From Myxococcales bacterium (GTDB lineage Bacteria; Myxococcota; Myxococcia; Myxococcales; Myxococcaceae): a stretch of DNA of 64,000 nucleotides. Shown here in pieces: positions 17,839-25,508 of the stretch. The stretch is taken from NCBI GenBank assembly GCA_020846875.1, contig JADLDB010000056.1:107413-171412 (forward strand). The letters are read 5' to 3'. Within the stretch, counting starts at the first letter, position 1. Every line of letters begins with the position of its first letter. Below the pieces are notes generated by a model, which saw only the letters and a list, made by a program, of their open reading frames with translations, ran no database searches and was not told where the DNA came from. A program made the translations under genes and the position numbers.

Positions 17839-18446
17839 GCGCGCGCGCGAAGAAGGCCCGGCCCCGCGCCGCCGCCCCTGAGCGCGCCAGGATGCAGCGG
17901 GCCGTCGCCGACTTCCTCTCCGCCGCGGGACTCGATCTCACCGACGAGAACCTGCGCGAGGCCCCGGGCCTGGTGACGAAGGCCTGGGCCGAGGAGTTCC
18001 TCTCGGGCTACGCGCAGACCGCAGCGGACGCGCTCACCGATCGCTTCACGCTGTCCAGGCCCGCCGATCGCGAGCTGGTCGTCGTCGCCGGCCTGCACTT
18101 CCGCTCGATGTGCCCGCACCACCTGATGCCGTACTCGGGCACGGCGCACCTGGCCTACCTGCCGGGCAGGTTCGTCGTGGGCTTCGGGCGCCTGGCCGCG
18201 CTGGTGGACGTGTTCGCCCACCGCCTCATCCTCCAGGAGGAGCTGGCGCGGGCCATCGCGCAGGCGTTGATGACGGAGTTGGGCAGCCAGGGGGCGGCCT
18301 GCCTCATCTCCGCCGAGCAGTCCTGCTTCCGGCTGCGGGGGCAGGAGCAGCACCAGGCGGTGACGCACTCGGAGGCGTACGAAGGCGCGCTGAAGGAGAA
18401 GGCGCTGCGCGCAGAGCTGTGGCAGCGGCTCCAGCGCTCCACGTGA
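17835..18446 (+). CDS. folE: GTP cyclohydrolase I family protein with altered active site
   Basis: A 203-residue GTP cyclohydrolase I-fold protein that would make dihydroneopterin triphosphate from GTP at the top of the pterin pathway. Zinc ligands are kept: Cys93 and His96 in SMCPHHLMPYSG and Cys164 in EQSCFRLRG. However, the position two residues before Cys164, where FolE has a catalytic His (His179 in E. coli), is Gln162. The GLSKL phosphate-binding motif reads GFGRL, and the TVTS-type motif after the RG is degenerate. It may be a diverged enzyme with shifted activity or a non-catalytic partner. It overlaps queD by four bases and is seven bases from the flavoprotein gene. Confidence 0.82.
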   Translation: MSARAKKARPRAAAPERARMQRAVADFLSAAGLDLTDENLREAPGLVTKAWAEEFLSGYAQTAADALTDRFTLSRPADRELVVVAGLHFRSMCPHHLMPYSGTAHLAYLPGRFVVGFGRLAALVDVFAHRLILQEELARAIAQALMTELGSQGAACLISAEQSCFRLRGQEQHQAVTHSEAYEGALKEKALRAELWQRLQRST

Positions 18447-18453
18447 GGGCACC

Positions 18454-19845
18454 ATGACGGGCACCGTGTCCCGGGAACAGGTGGAGGCGGTGCGCAGCGC
18501 CATCGCCGGCGTGGACTCTTCCGACGCGCCGCAGACGCTCGACGCCTTCTCGCGCGACGAGTCCCTGCTGGGCGACTTCCCGCCGCAGTTGGTCGTCTTC
18601 CCCAGGGACACCGGCGAGGTGCAGGCCGTCTTCCGCGCCTGCCAGGCCCACGCCGTGCCCCTGACGCCGGTGGGCGCCCGCAGCGGGAAGAGCGGCGGCA
18701 GCCTCCCCCTGCACGGCGGGGTGGCGCTGTCGCTGGAGCGGATGAACCGGATCCTCGCGGTGCACCCGGAGGAGCTGATCGCCATTGCCCAGCCGGGCGT
18801 GGTGCTGGACGCGCTCCACAAGGCGGCGGAGGCGCACGGGCTCTTCTACCCGCCGGATCCGAACTCCAGCGACTGGTGCACGCTGGGCGGCACGGTGGCG
18901 GAGAACGCCGGCGGCCCGCGCGCCCTCAAGTACGGCGTCACCCGGGACTACGTGTTGGGCCTGGAGTGGGTGCTGCCCGACGGCGAGGTGCTGCGGCCGG
19001 GGCGGCGCACCATCAAGGGCGTGGCTGGGTACGATCTGGTGGGCCTGCTCGTCGGCTCCGAAGGCACGCTGGGCGTGGCCACCGAGGTGACGGTGAAGCT
19101 GGTTCCGCTGCCGAAGGTGGTGATGACCGCGCTGGTGCCATTCGGCTCGGTGGGCGAGGCGGCCGTCGCGGTCAGCCGCGTCCTGTTGAGCGGCCTGTGG
19201 CCCCGCTGCCTCGAGCTGCTCGATGACGTGGCGCTCGAGGCCGTCCGCGGGCGCGGCTACCCATTTCCTCCCGGCGCCGGCGCCTGTGTGATCGCCGAGG
19301 TGGACGGCTCACGGGAAGAGGCGGCGCTGGCCGACCTGCAGGCGCTGGCCGACGTCTGCACCCGCCACGGCGCCACAGAGGTGGTGCTGGCGCAGGATCG
19401 CGAGCAGCGGGCCCGGGTGTGGGAGGCGCGCAAGCTGGTCTCCCCGGCCCTGAAGGCGCTCAAGGGCCACAAGCTGTCCGAGGACATCGTGGTGCCGCGC
19501 TCCCGCGTGCCCGAGGCCATCGAGCGCTTCAAGGCGGTGGGCGAGAGACTGGGCCTCTCCGTCGCCACCTACGGCCACGCCGGCGACGGGAACCTCCACA
19601 CCAACGTCCTCTGGCACTCGCCGGCCGACAAGCCTCGGGTTGATCAGGCGCTCGCAGAGATCATGCGCATCACCGTGGAGCTGCAAGGTTCCATCACGGG
19701 TGAACACGGGGTGGGGTTGGCCAAGCGCGAGTTCCTCGGCCTGGAACTGGCGCCGGCCATGATTGATTTTCAACGGAGGCTGAAGGACTTCTTGGACCCG
19801 CGGGGCCTGGTGAATCCCGGGAAGATCTTCGCTCCACGCCAATAA
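18454..19845 (+). CDS. FAD-linked 2-hydroxyacid oxidase/dehydrogenase, GlcD type
   Basis: A 463-residue FAD-dependent oxidoreductase of the glycolate oxidase GlcD / D-lactate dehydrogenase family. The PCMH FAD-binding domain occupies about 35-215 (TPVGARSGKSGGSLPLHGGV, PPDPNSSDWCTLGGTVAENAGG, GVAGYDLVGLLVGSEGTLG). The C-terminal substrate domain ends with the metal-site signatures ATYGHAGDGNLHTN and ITGEHGVGLAKREFL. The enzyme oxidises a 2-hydroxyacid to a 2-oxoacid and passes electrons to a carrier; whether to quinone or an FeS subunit is unclear, since no GlcE or GlcF neighbour is present. It is seven bases downstream of folE with a GAGGG ribosome site, so it may be the last gene of the pteridine operon. 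Confidence 0.88.
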   Translation: MTGTVSREQVEAVRSAIAGVDSSDAPQTLDAFSRDESLLGDFPPQLVVFPRDTGEVQAVFRACQAHAVPLTPVGARSGKSGGSLPLHGGVALSLERMNRILAVHPEELIAIAQPGVVLDALHKAAEAHGLFYPPDPNSSDWCTLGGTVAENAGGPRALKYGVTRDYVLGLEWVLPDGEVLRPGRRTIKGVAGYDLVGLLVGSEGTLGVATEVTVKLVPLPKVVMTALVPFGSVGEAAVAVSRVLLSGLWPRCLELLDDVALEAVRGRGYPFPPGAGACVIAEVDGSREEAALADLQALADVCTRHGATEVVLAQDREQRARVWEARKLVSPALKALKGHKLSEDIVVPRSRVPEAIERFKAVGERLGLSVATYGHAGDGNLHTNVLWHSPADKPRVDQALAEIMRITVELQGSITGEHGVGLAKREFLGLELAPAMIDFQRRLKDFLDPRGLVNPGKIFAPRQ

Positions 19846-19897
19846 ATTCCAGTCAAAACAGCAGTTTACGGCCTGTCATGCCCCCGGTTAGGGGTGT

Positions 19898-19914
19898 GGG
19901 GTGTCGGACACCCC
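19898..19914. repeat. 17-bp perfect palindrome upstream of the sigma factor gene
   Basis: GGGGTGTC-G-GACACCCC, an 8-bp perfect dyad about 140 bp before the sigma factor start. No T-run follows. A second imperfect dyad, CTTGAGC N7 GTTCAAG, lies at 20009-20029 and a third, TGGAC N7 GTCCA, at 19944-19960. They may be regulator sites or the terminator of the flavoprotein gene. Confidence 0.4.
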
Positions 19915-20049
19915 GCGGCTGATCTCCGTCGGGCCCCACCATCTGGACAGGATTGGTCCACTTTCCGGAGAAACCTCTTTCCTGCCCACGCATCTTGGTG
20001 CCGTCCGCCTTGAGCAATTCCTGTTCAAGGTTGCCGTCAGGAGGCCTCG

Positions 20050-20781
20050 ATGCGTCGCACAGACTCGGACAGGATCTCGCACTACCTGCGGAACATGGGT
20101 GGGCACAGGCAGCTCACCCGCGAAGACGAGTACGAGCTGTCCCGTCGCGCGAAGAAGGGCGACGAGGCGGCGCGGCGCATCCTCGCGCAGGCCAACCTTC
20201 CCTTCGTGGTGGCGGTGGCGCGGAAGTTCGCCAGCCGCAGCGGCCGCCTGGACGATTTGATCCAGGAGGGCAACGTGGGCCTGATGAAGGCCATCGAGCA
20301 CTTCGATCCGAAGAAGAACGTCCGCTTCGCCACCTACGCGGTGTGGTGGATCCGCGCGTACATCACGCGCTACCTGAAGGACAACCGCAGCCACGTGCGC
20401 GGGGGCGAGCACGAGCGGATCTCGATGACGGACTTCTCGCTCGACACCCCGCTGGATGACGAGGCGGACACCACCTACATGGACCGGCTGGAGGACGCCG
20501 GCCCCACCCCCGACGGCGCCTTCCTCTCCCTGGAGCGCGACGAGGAGGTCAGCCAGGCCCTGCAGCGGGTGAGGCGGCGGCTGGGCGATCTGGGTTGGGA
20601 CATCCTCCAGGAGCGGCTCACCCAGGACAAGCCGCGCACGCTGGAGGAATTGGGCGAGCGCTGGGGCGTTTCCCGTGAGCGCGTCCGTCAGGTCGAGCTC
20701 AAGACCAAGTCCTTCCTCGCGCGGTACCTGGAGTCCTTCAACACCGATCGAGAGTTCGCGGAACAAGACATGGCGGCGTAA
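20050..20781 (+). CDS. Sigma-70 family RNA polymerase sigma factor (RpoH/SigB-SigC-like)
   Basis: A 243-residue sigma factor. Region 2 (about 40-115) contains NLPFVVAVARKFASRSGRLDDLIQEGNVGLMKAIEHFDP and FATYAVWWIRAYI for core binding and -10 recognition. Region 4 (about 180-235) contains LEELGERWGVSRERVRQVELK for -35 recognition. Region 3 is abbreviated. It resembles RpoH and the myxobacterial developmental sigma factors, but the RpoH box that should follow WWIRAYI reads RYLKDNRSHVRG instead, so it is probably not the heat-shock sigma. AGGAGG precedes the ATG. It is a single-gene unit, and the 204-bp upstream region holds several dyads that may regulate it. Confidence 0.9.
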   Translation: MRRTDSDRISHYLRNMGGHRQLTREDEYELSRRAKKGDEAARRILAQANLPFVVAVARKFASRSGRLDDLIQEGNVGLMKAIEHFDPKKNVRFATYAVWWIRAYITRYLKDNRSHVRGGEHERISMTDFSLDTPLDDEADTTYMDRLEDAGPTPDGAFLSLERDEEVSQALQRVRRRLGDLGWDILQERLTQDKPRTLEELGERWGVSRERVRQVELKTKSFLARYLESFNTDREFAEQDMAA

Positions 20782-20965
20782 TCCTCCCCGACGCGCCGCC
20801 TGGGCCCGCGGTCGCCACCCTCCCGAGTGGCTGATCGCGGGTTTCTTGTTTCTTGAAGGCAGTCACCTCCCGGCTGCGCCGAAGCGCGGTGGGCCCTTGA
20901 TCCGGGCTCGCCTCCTGGCACACAAGCGGGCCTCCTCACGCTTCACCCAAAGGCCGGGGGCCCCC

Positions 20966-22801
20966 ATGACCGCCGCAGCGCAGCTGGCACAAGAGTCGTC
21001 GTCCGAGCGCAACCTGATCGAGCTGCTCCTGGCCCGCGTGGCCCAGACGAAGACGCCCGCCGCCACCCACAAGACGGCCACCGGCTGGGTGGACGTGTCC
21101 TGGGCCGAGGTGCTGGCGCAGGTGAAGGCCGTGTCCAACGGCCTGGTGGCCTGGGGCGTCAAGCCGGGCGATCGCGTGGCCCTCTTCGCCGGCACCAGCC
21201 TCACCTTCGCCGTCGTCGATCTGGCGATCAGCGCGGCGCGGGCGATCAGCGTGCCGATCTACGCGTCCAACACGCCCGACGAGGTGCGCTACGTCCTCTC
21301 CAACTCCGGCGCGGCGCTGCTCTTCGTGGACGACGACGTGCCCGACGCGAAGCAGCCCGGCCGCCTCACCCGCGCGCGCCAGAAGCTGTCCCAGGCCCCC
21401 GACTGCCGCCAGGTGGTGCTCTTCGAGGGCGAGGGCAACGGCGGGACCGAGCTGTCCCTGGCCCAGTTGATCGCCAAGGGGCAGGGCGTCACCGACTTCG
21501 ACGCGCGGGTGGCGGCGATCCAGAGCGAGGATCTCTGCCACTTCATCTACACCTCCGGCACCACCGGCGATCCCAAGGGCGTCATGCTGAGCCACGGGAA
21601 CTGGGCGTACGAGGCGCGGGCCATCCGCTCCCTGGGGACGATGATCCCCGAGGACTCGGTGATGCTCTTCCTGCCGCTGGCGCACTCCTTCGCCCAGGTG
21701 GTGAAGGCGGCGTGGGTGGGGCTGGGCTTCAAGCTGGTGTTCGCCGAGGCGGTGGAGAAGGTGGTGGCCAACCTGGCCGAGACGAAGCCCACCATCCTCC
21801 CCGCGGTGCCGCGCGTCTTCGAGAAGGTCTTCGCCGGGGTGCAGGGCAACGCGCTGTCGGCGCCGGGGCTCAAGGGCACGCTGGCGCGCTGGGCCTTCCG
21901 CCTCTTCGACGAGTACGCCGACGCCCGGGACCAGGGCAGGAGCTACGACTCGCTGGGCTTCGCCCTGGCCCGGAAGCTCGTCTTCAGCAAGATCCGCGCG
22001 ACCCTCGACGAGAAGCTGGGCGGGAGGATGCGCCTGTTCATCTCGGGCGGGGCGCCCCTGCCGCGGAAGATCGCCTGGTTCTTCGATCTACTGGGCTACC
22101 ACGTGTGCGAGGGCTACGGGCTGTCCGAGACCAGCGCCGGCACCACCATCAACCTGCCGCACGCGATGAAGATCGGCACCGTGGGCAAGACGTTCCCCGA
22201 GGTGGAGGTGAAGCTGGCCGCCGACGGGGAGATCCTCATCCGCGGGCCCAACGTCATGAAGGGCTACTACCGGAACGAGGCCGCCACCGCCGAGGTGCTG
22301 GAGGCCGACGGCTGGTTCCACTCCGGCGACATCGGCGAGCTGGACGCGGAAGGCTACCTGCGGATCACCGATCGCAAGAAGGATCTGATCAAGACGTCCG
22401 GCGGGAAGTACTGCGCCCCGCAGAACCTGGAGAACGCGCTCAAGACGTACCCGATCATCTCCAACTCCATGGTCTACGGCGACGGGCGGCCGTACCTCAC
22501 CGTGCTGATCTGCCCCAACGAGGAGGCAGGGAAGAAGCTGCTCAGCGAGAAGGGCGTCACCGTGGGCACCTACGCGGAGCTGGCCCTTCGCCCGGAGATC
22601 CGCGAGGCGGTGCAGAAGGCCATCGACGCGGTCAACCTCCAGCAGCCCCCGTACGGCACGCTCAAGAAGTTCACCTTGATGGATCACGACTTCGCCCAGG
22701 AGACGGGCGAGCTCACCCCCACGCTCAAGGTGAAGCGGAAGGCCTGCACCCAGAAGTACCTCGCCGCGCTCGACGCGATGTATGACGAGAAGCGGCTGTA
22801 G
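20966..22801 (+). CDS. Long-chain acyl-CoA synthetase (AMP-binding enzyme)
   Basis: A 611-residue adenylate-forming enzyme of the FadD15-like long-chain acyl-CoA ligase group, which activates fatty acids to acyl-AMP and then acyl-CoA. The signature loop is YTSGTTGDPKGVMLSHGNW (about 195-213). GYGLSETSAGTTINLP, GEILIRGPNVMKGYYRN, DGWFHSGDIGELD and RITDRKKDLIKTSGGKY (hinge and catalytic-Lys region) are all in order. It has no signal or membrane span and is probably cytoplasmic or membrane-associated. The ATG at 20966 opens the family-like sequence; the ribosome site (AAAGGCCGGGGG) is mediocre. It converges with tatA. Confidence 0.93.
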   Translation: MTAAAQLAQESSSERNLIELLLARVAQTKTPAATHKTATGWVDVSWAEVLAQVKAVSNGLVAWGVKPGDRVALFAGTSLTFAVVDLAISAARAISVPIYASNTPDEVRYVLSNSGAALLFVDDDVPDAKQPGRLTRARQKLSQAPDCRQVVLFEGEGNGGTELSLAQLIAKGQGVTDFDARVAAIQSEDLCHFIYTSGTTGDPKGVMLSHGNWAYEARAIRSLGTMIPEDSVMLFLPLAHSFAQVVKAAWVGLGFKLVFAEAVEKVVANLAETKPTILPAVPRVFEKVFAGVQGNALSAPGLKGTLARWAFRLFDEYADARDQGRSYDSLGFALARKLVFSKIRATLDEKLGGRMRLFISGGAPLPRKIAWFFDLLGYHVCEGYGLSETSAGTTINLPHAMKIGTVGKTFPEVEVKLAADGEILIRGPNVMKGYYRNEAATAEVLEADGWFHSGDIGELDAEGYLRITDRKKDLIKTSGGKYCAPQNLENALKTYPIISNSMVYGDGRPYLTVLICPNEEAGKKLLSEKGVTVGTYAELALRPEIREAVQKAIDAVNLQQPPYGTLKKFTLMDHDFAQETGELTPTLKVKRKACTQKYLAALDAMYDEKRL

Positions 22802-22813
22802 CTCGAGGCGATG

Positions 22814-22850
22814 AAAAACCGCGCTGCCCCGGGAGAAGGGACAGCGCGGT
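22814..22850 (-). terminator. Intrinsic terminator of tatA
   Basis: ACCGCGCTG (22818-22826) / CAGCGCGGT (22842-22850), a perfect 9-bp stem with a 15-nt loop, followed on the minus strand by five T (A-run at 22814-22818). It lies 28 bp beyond the tatA stop. On the plus strand it lies just after the acyl-CoA ligase stop but lacks a T-run in that direction. Confidence 0.8.
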
Positions 22851-22878
22851 CGGCGCGCCGATCGGCAGGAGCGGGTGC

Positions 22879-23118
22879 CTACCCCTGCTTCGACGCAGCC
22901 TTGTCGCTGGAGGCGAGGGTGTTGCCCTGGCCCTCGGCCAGCTTCTTCTCGCCGGCCTGGCCGCCCTTGTCTTCCGCCGGGTCGCCCGAGAAGCCCTTCT
23001 TGAAGTTGCGGATCGCCGAGCCCAGCGAAGAGCCAAGCTGCGGGAGCCGCGAGGCGCCGAACAGCAGCAAGAGCGCGAAGACGATGAGGGCGATTTCCAT
23101 GGGGCGCAGACCGAGCAT
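22879..23118 (-). CDS. tatA: Sec-independent protein translocase subunit TatA/E
   Basis: A 79-residue TatA-type protein of the twin-arginine translocase, which exports folded proteins. It has one N-terminal transmembrane helix (MEIALIVFALLLLFGASRLPQLG), the conserved Phe-Gly hinge and the amphipathic helix GSSLGSAIRNFKKGFSG, then a charged tail. GGAG lies seven bases before the ATG at 23118. No tatB or tatC is adjacent. A strong terminator follows, so it is probably expressed alone. Confidence 0.93.
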   Translation of the reverse strand: MLGLRPMEIALIVFALLLLFGASRLPQLGSSLGSAIRNFKKGFSGDPAEDKGGQAGEKKLAEGQGNTLASSDKAASKQG

Positions 23119-23209
23119 GACGGCTCCTTGTGGCTGAAACAGTAGCGCCCATACCCCGTTTCCGCGAGCCCGTCACCCGCCGCGCCGAGTCATTCCGGCG
23201 GGTTTGGGG

Positions 23210-25408
23210 TCAGGCCGCGGTGCCAGGGCCGGGCGTCAGCCGGGACGGCGAGGACTCGGCCTTCTCCGCCTTCTCCTTCTCCACCGGCGAGGCGACGTGC
23301 CGCATCAGCGACGGATCGGTCGGGGCGATGACGCCGCCGCGGCGGGCCTGTTCCAGCAGCGCCGTCTGGCTGCGCAGGCTCTGGCCGTCCAGCTCCAGCG
23401 GCACCGGCACGTAGCTGCCGTCGGGCTGGAGCTGCCGCGCCTTCACGTTGTCCCGCAGGGCCATGCCCAGCACCTCGTCCAGCACTCGCGCCTTGAGGGC
23501 CGGATCCTCCACGGGGAACATCACCTCCACGCGGCGGTGGAAGTTGCGGGCCATCCAGTCGGCGGAGGACAGGAAGACGTCCGTCTGGGCGCCCGCGCCG
23601 AAGGCGAAGGCCCGGGAGTGCTCGAGGAAGCGATCGACGACGGACACCACGCGGATCCGCTCGGACACGCCGGGGACGCCCGGCCGCAGGCAGCAGATGC
23701 CCCGGACCACCAGGTCGATGGGGACGCCCGCCTGGCTGGCGGCGTAGAGCGCGCGGATCACCGTCGGATCCGCCAGCGCGTTCAGCTTGCCGAGGATCCG
23801 GCTGGGCTCGCCCCGGCGGGCCTTCTGGGTCTCGCGATCGATGAGCTCCAGCACCCGGCTCTGCAGCGACACCGGCGCCACCGCCAGGCGCTTCCAGTTG
23901 GGCTGGGTGGAGTAGCCGGTGAGCAGGTTGAAGAGCGCGGTGGCGTCCTCGGCGATCTCTCCCCTCGCGGTGAAGAGGGACACGTCGGTGTACACGCGCG
24001 CGGTGGCCGGGTTGTAGTTGCCGGTGCCGAGGTGCACGTAGCGGCGAATGCCGTTGCCCTCGCGCCGCACCACCAGCGTCACCTTGCAGTGCGTCTTGAG
24101 GCCGATGAGGCCGTACACCACGTGTACGCCGTTCTCCTCCATCCGGCGCGCCCAGGCGATGTTGTTGGCCTCGTCGAGGCGGGCCTTGAGCTCGACCAGC
24201 ACCGCCACCTGCTTGCCGTTCTCCGAGGCGCGCACCAGCGCCCGGCCGATCGGGCTGTCGCCGCTGGTGCGGTACAGCGTCTGCTTGATGGCCAGCACGT
24301 TGGGATCCTCGGCGGCTTCCTCCAGGAAGCGGACCACCGGATCGAAGGACTCGTACGGGTGGTGCAGCAGCAGATCCTTCTGGCCGATGAGCTGCATGAT
24401 CGAATCGGCGCTGGTGATCATCGCGGGCGTGGCCGGCACGAAGGGCTCGACGCGGTTCTCGGGGCGGGCGTCGCCTTCGCTCAAGGCCGACAAGTCCTGG
24501 AGCTGCAGCGGGCCGGGCAGCCGGTACACGTCCGCGGGGGTCAGCTTCAGGGCCTGGGTCAGCTGGCCCTCGAGCGCGGGGGACGCGCTGGCGTCGAGCT
24601 CCAGCCGCACCACCGCGCCGCGATCGCGCCGCCGCAGCTCGGCCTGAATGGACTCCAGCAGGTCCAGGGACTCCTCCTCGTCCACGTCGAGGTCCCAGTT
24701 GCGGGTGAGGCGGAAGGTGGTGGCGCGCTCCACCGTGTGGCCGGGGAACAGATCGCCCGCCTGGAGGACGATCAGCTCCTCCAGGAGCAGGTACGCCAGG
24801 CCGCTCACCATCGGCAGCGGCACCAGCCGCGGCAGCACCGCCGGCACCTGCACCACCGCCAGCGAGGACTCCCCCGCGTCCTTCTTCCGGCGCTTCTCGG
24901 CGCGGCGCACCTCCACCGCCAGGTTCAAAGACTTGTTGCGCAGGTGCGGGAAGGGGTGGCCGGGATCGATGGCCAGCGGCGTCAGCGCGGGGAACACCGA
25001 CGACTGGAAGTAGGCCTTCGCGGCCTGGCGCTGCTCCGCGGAGAGCGCGTCGCGGGAGAGCAGGTGGATCCCGTTGGCGGCCAGCACCGGAAGGAGGTCG
25101 CGCTTCCACACCTCGTACTGCTCGCCCACCATCCGGTGCACCAGCTCGGCGATCGCCGCGAGCTGCTCAGCCGGCAGCATGCCGTCGGCGGGCAGCTCGG
25201 CCACGCCGCCCTGGCTCTGCTGCTTGAGGCCCGCCACGCGCACCATGAAGAACTCGTCCAGGTTCCCCGAGGTGATCGCCAGGAACTTGATCCGCTCGTG
25301 CAGCGGCAGGGACGCGTTGCGGGCCTCGGCCAGCACGCGCTCGTTGAAGGCGAGCCAGGACAGCTCTCGGTTGATGAAGAGGTGGCGGTCGTTGCTGGCG
25401 TCGAACAC
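23210..25408 (-). CDS. ppk: Polyphosphate kinase 1
   Basis: A 732-residue PPK1 that polymerises ATP gamma-phosphate into inorganic polyphosphate at the membrane. The N-terminal motif HLFINRELSWLAFNERVLAEA, YESFDPVVRFLEEAAEDP, the phosphorylated-His region YVHLGTGNYNPATARVYTD and the second active-site segment RFLEHSRAFAFGAG are intact. The open frame extends to a GTG at 25477, but the GTG at 25408 has GGGAG nine bases upstream and sits just before the conserved start, whereas the 25477 start directly abuts a -10-like TATAGG. I prefer 25408. It is divergent from ppx, so synthesis and degradation of polyphosphate share one control region. Confidence 0.95.
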   Translation of the reverse strand: MFDASNDRHLFINRELSWLAFNERVLAEARNASLPLHERIKFLAITSGNLDEFFMVRVAGLKQQSQGGVAELPADGMLPAEQLAAIAELVHRMVGEQYEVWKRDLLPVLAANGIHLLSRDALSAEQRQAAKAYFQSSVFPALTPLAIDPGHPFPHLRNKSLNLAVEVRRAEKRRKKDAGESSLAVVQVPAVLPRLVPLPMVSGLAYLLLEELIVLQAGDLFPGHTVERATTFRLTRNWDLDVDEEESLDLLESIQAELRRRDRGAVVRLELDASASPALEGQLTQALKLTPADVYRLPGPLQLQDLSALSEGDARPENRVEPFVPATPAMITSADSIMQLIGQKDLLLHHPYESFDPVVRFLEEAAEDPNVLAIKQTLYRTSGDSPIGRALVRASENGKQVAVLVELKARLDEANNIAWARRMEENGVHVVYGLIGLKTHCKVTLVVRREGNGIRRYVHLGTGNYNPATARVYTDVSLFTARGEIAEDATALFNLLTGYSTQPNWKRLAVAPVSLQSRVLELIDRETQKARRGEPSRILGKLNALADPTVIRALYAASQAGVPIDLVVRGICCLRPGVPGVSERIRVVSVVDRFLEHSRAFAFGAGAQTDVFLSSADWMARNFHRRVEVMFPVEDPALKARVLDEVLGMALRDNVKARQLQPDGSYVPVPLELDGQSLRSQTALLEQARRGGVIAPTDPSLMRHVASPVEKEKAEKAESSPSRLTPGPGTAA

Positions 25409-25508
25409 GGCGGAAGGCTCCCGCGGTACATCTTCGCGCCCGGAGGTGCGTCCAAACAACGGTCCCAACGGGCTCACGGCTTTGGCCTATAACCCCACGC
25501 AACTTCGC

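Noticed and set aside
23204..25492. 762-codon plus-strand open frame across ppk
   Set aside because: Antisense shadow; ppk motifs are intact on the minus strand.
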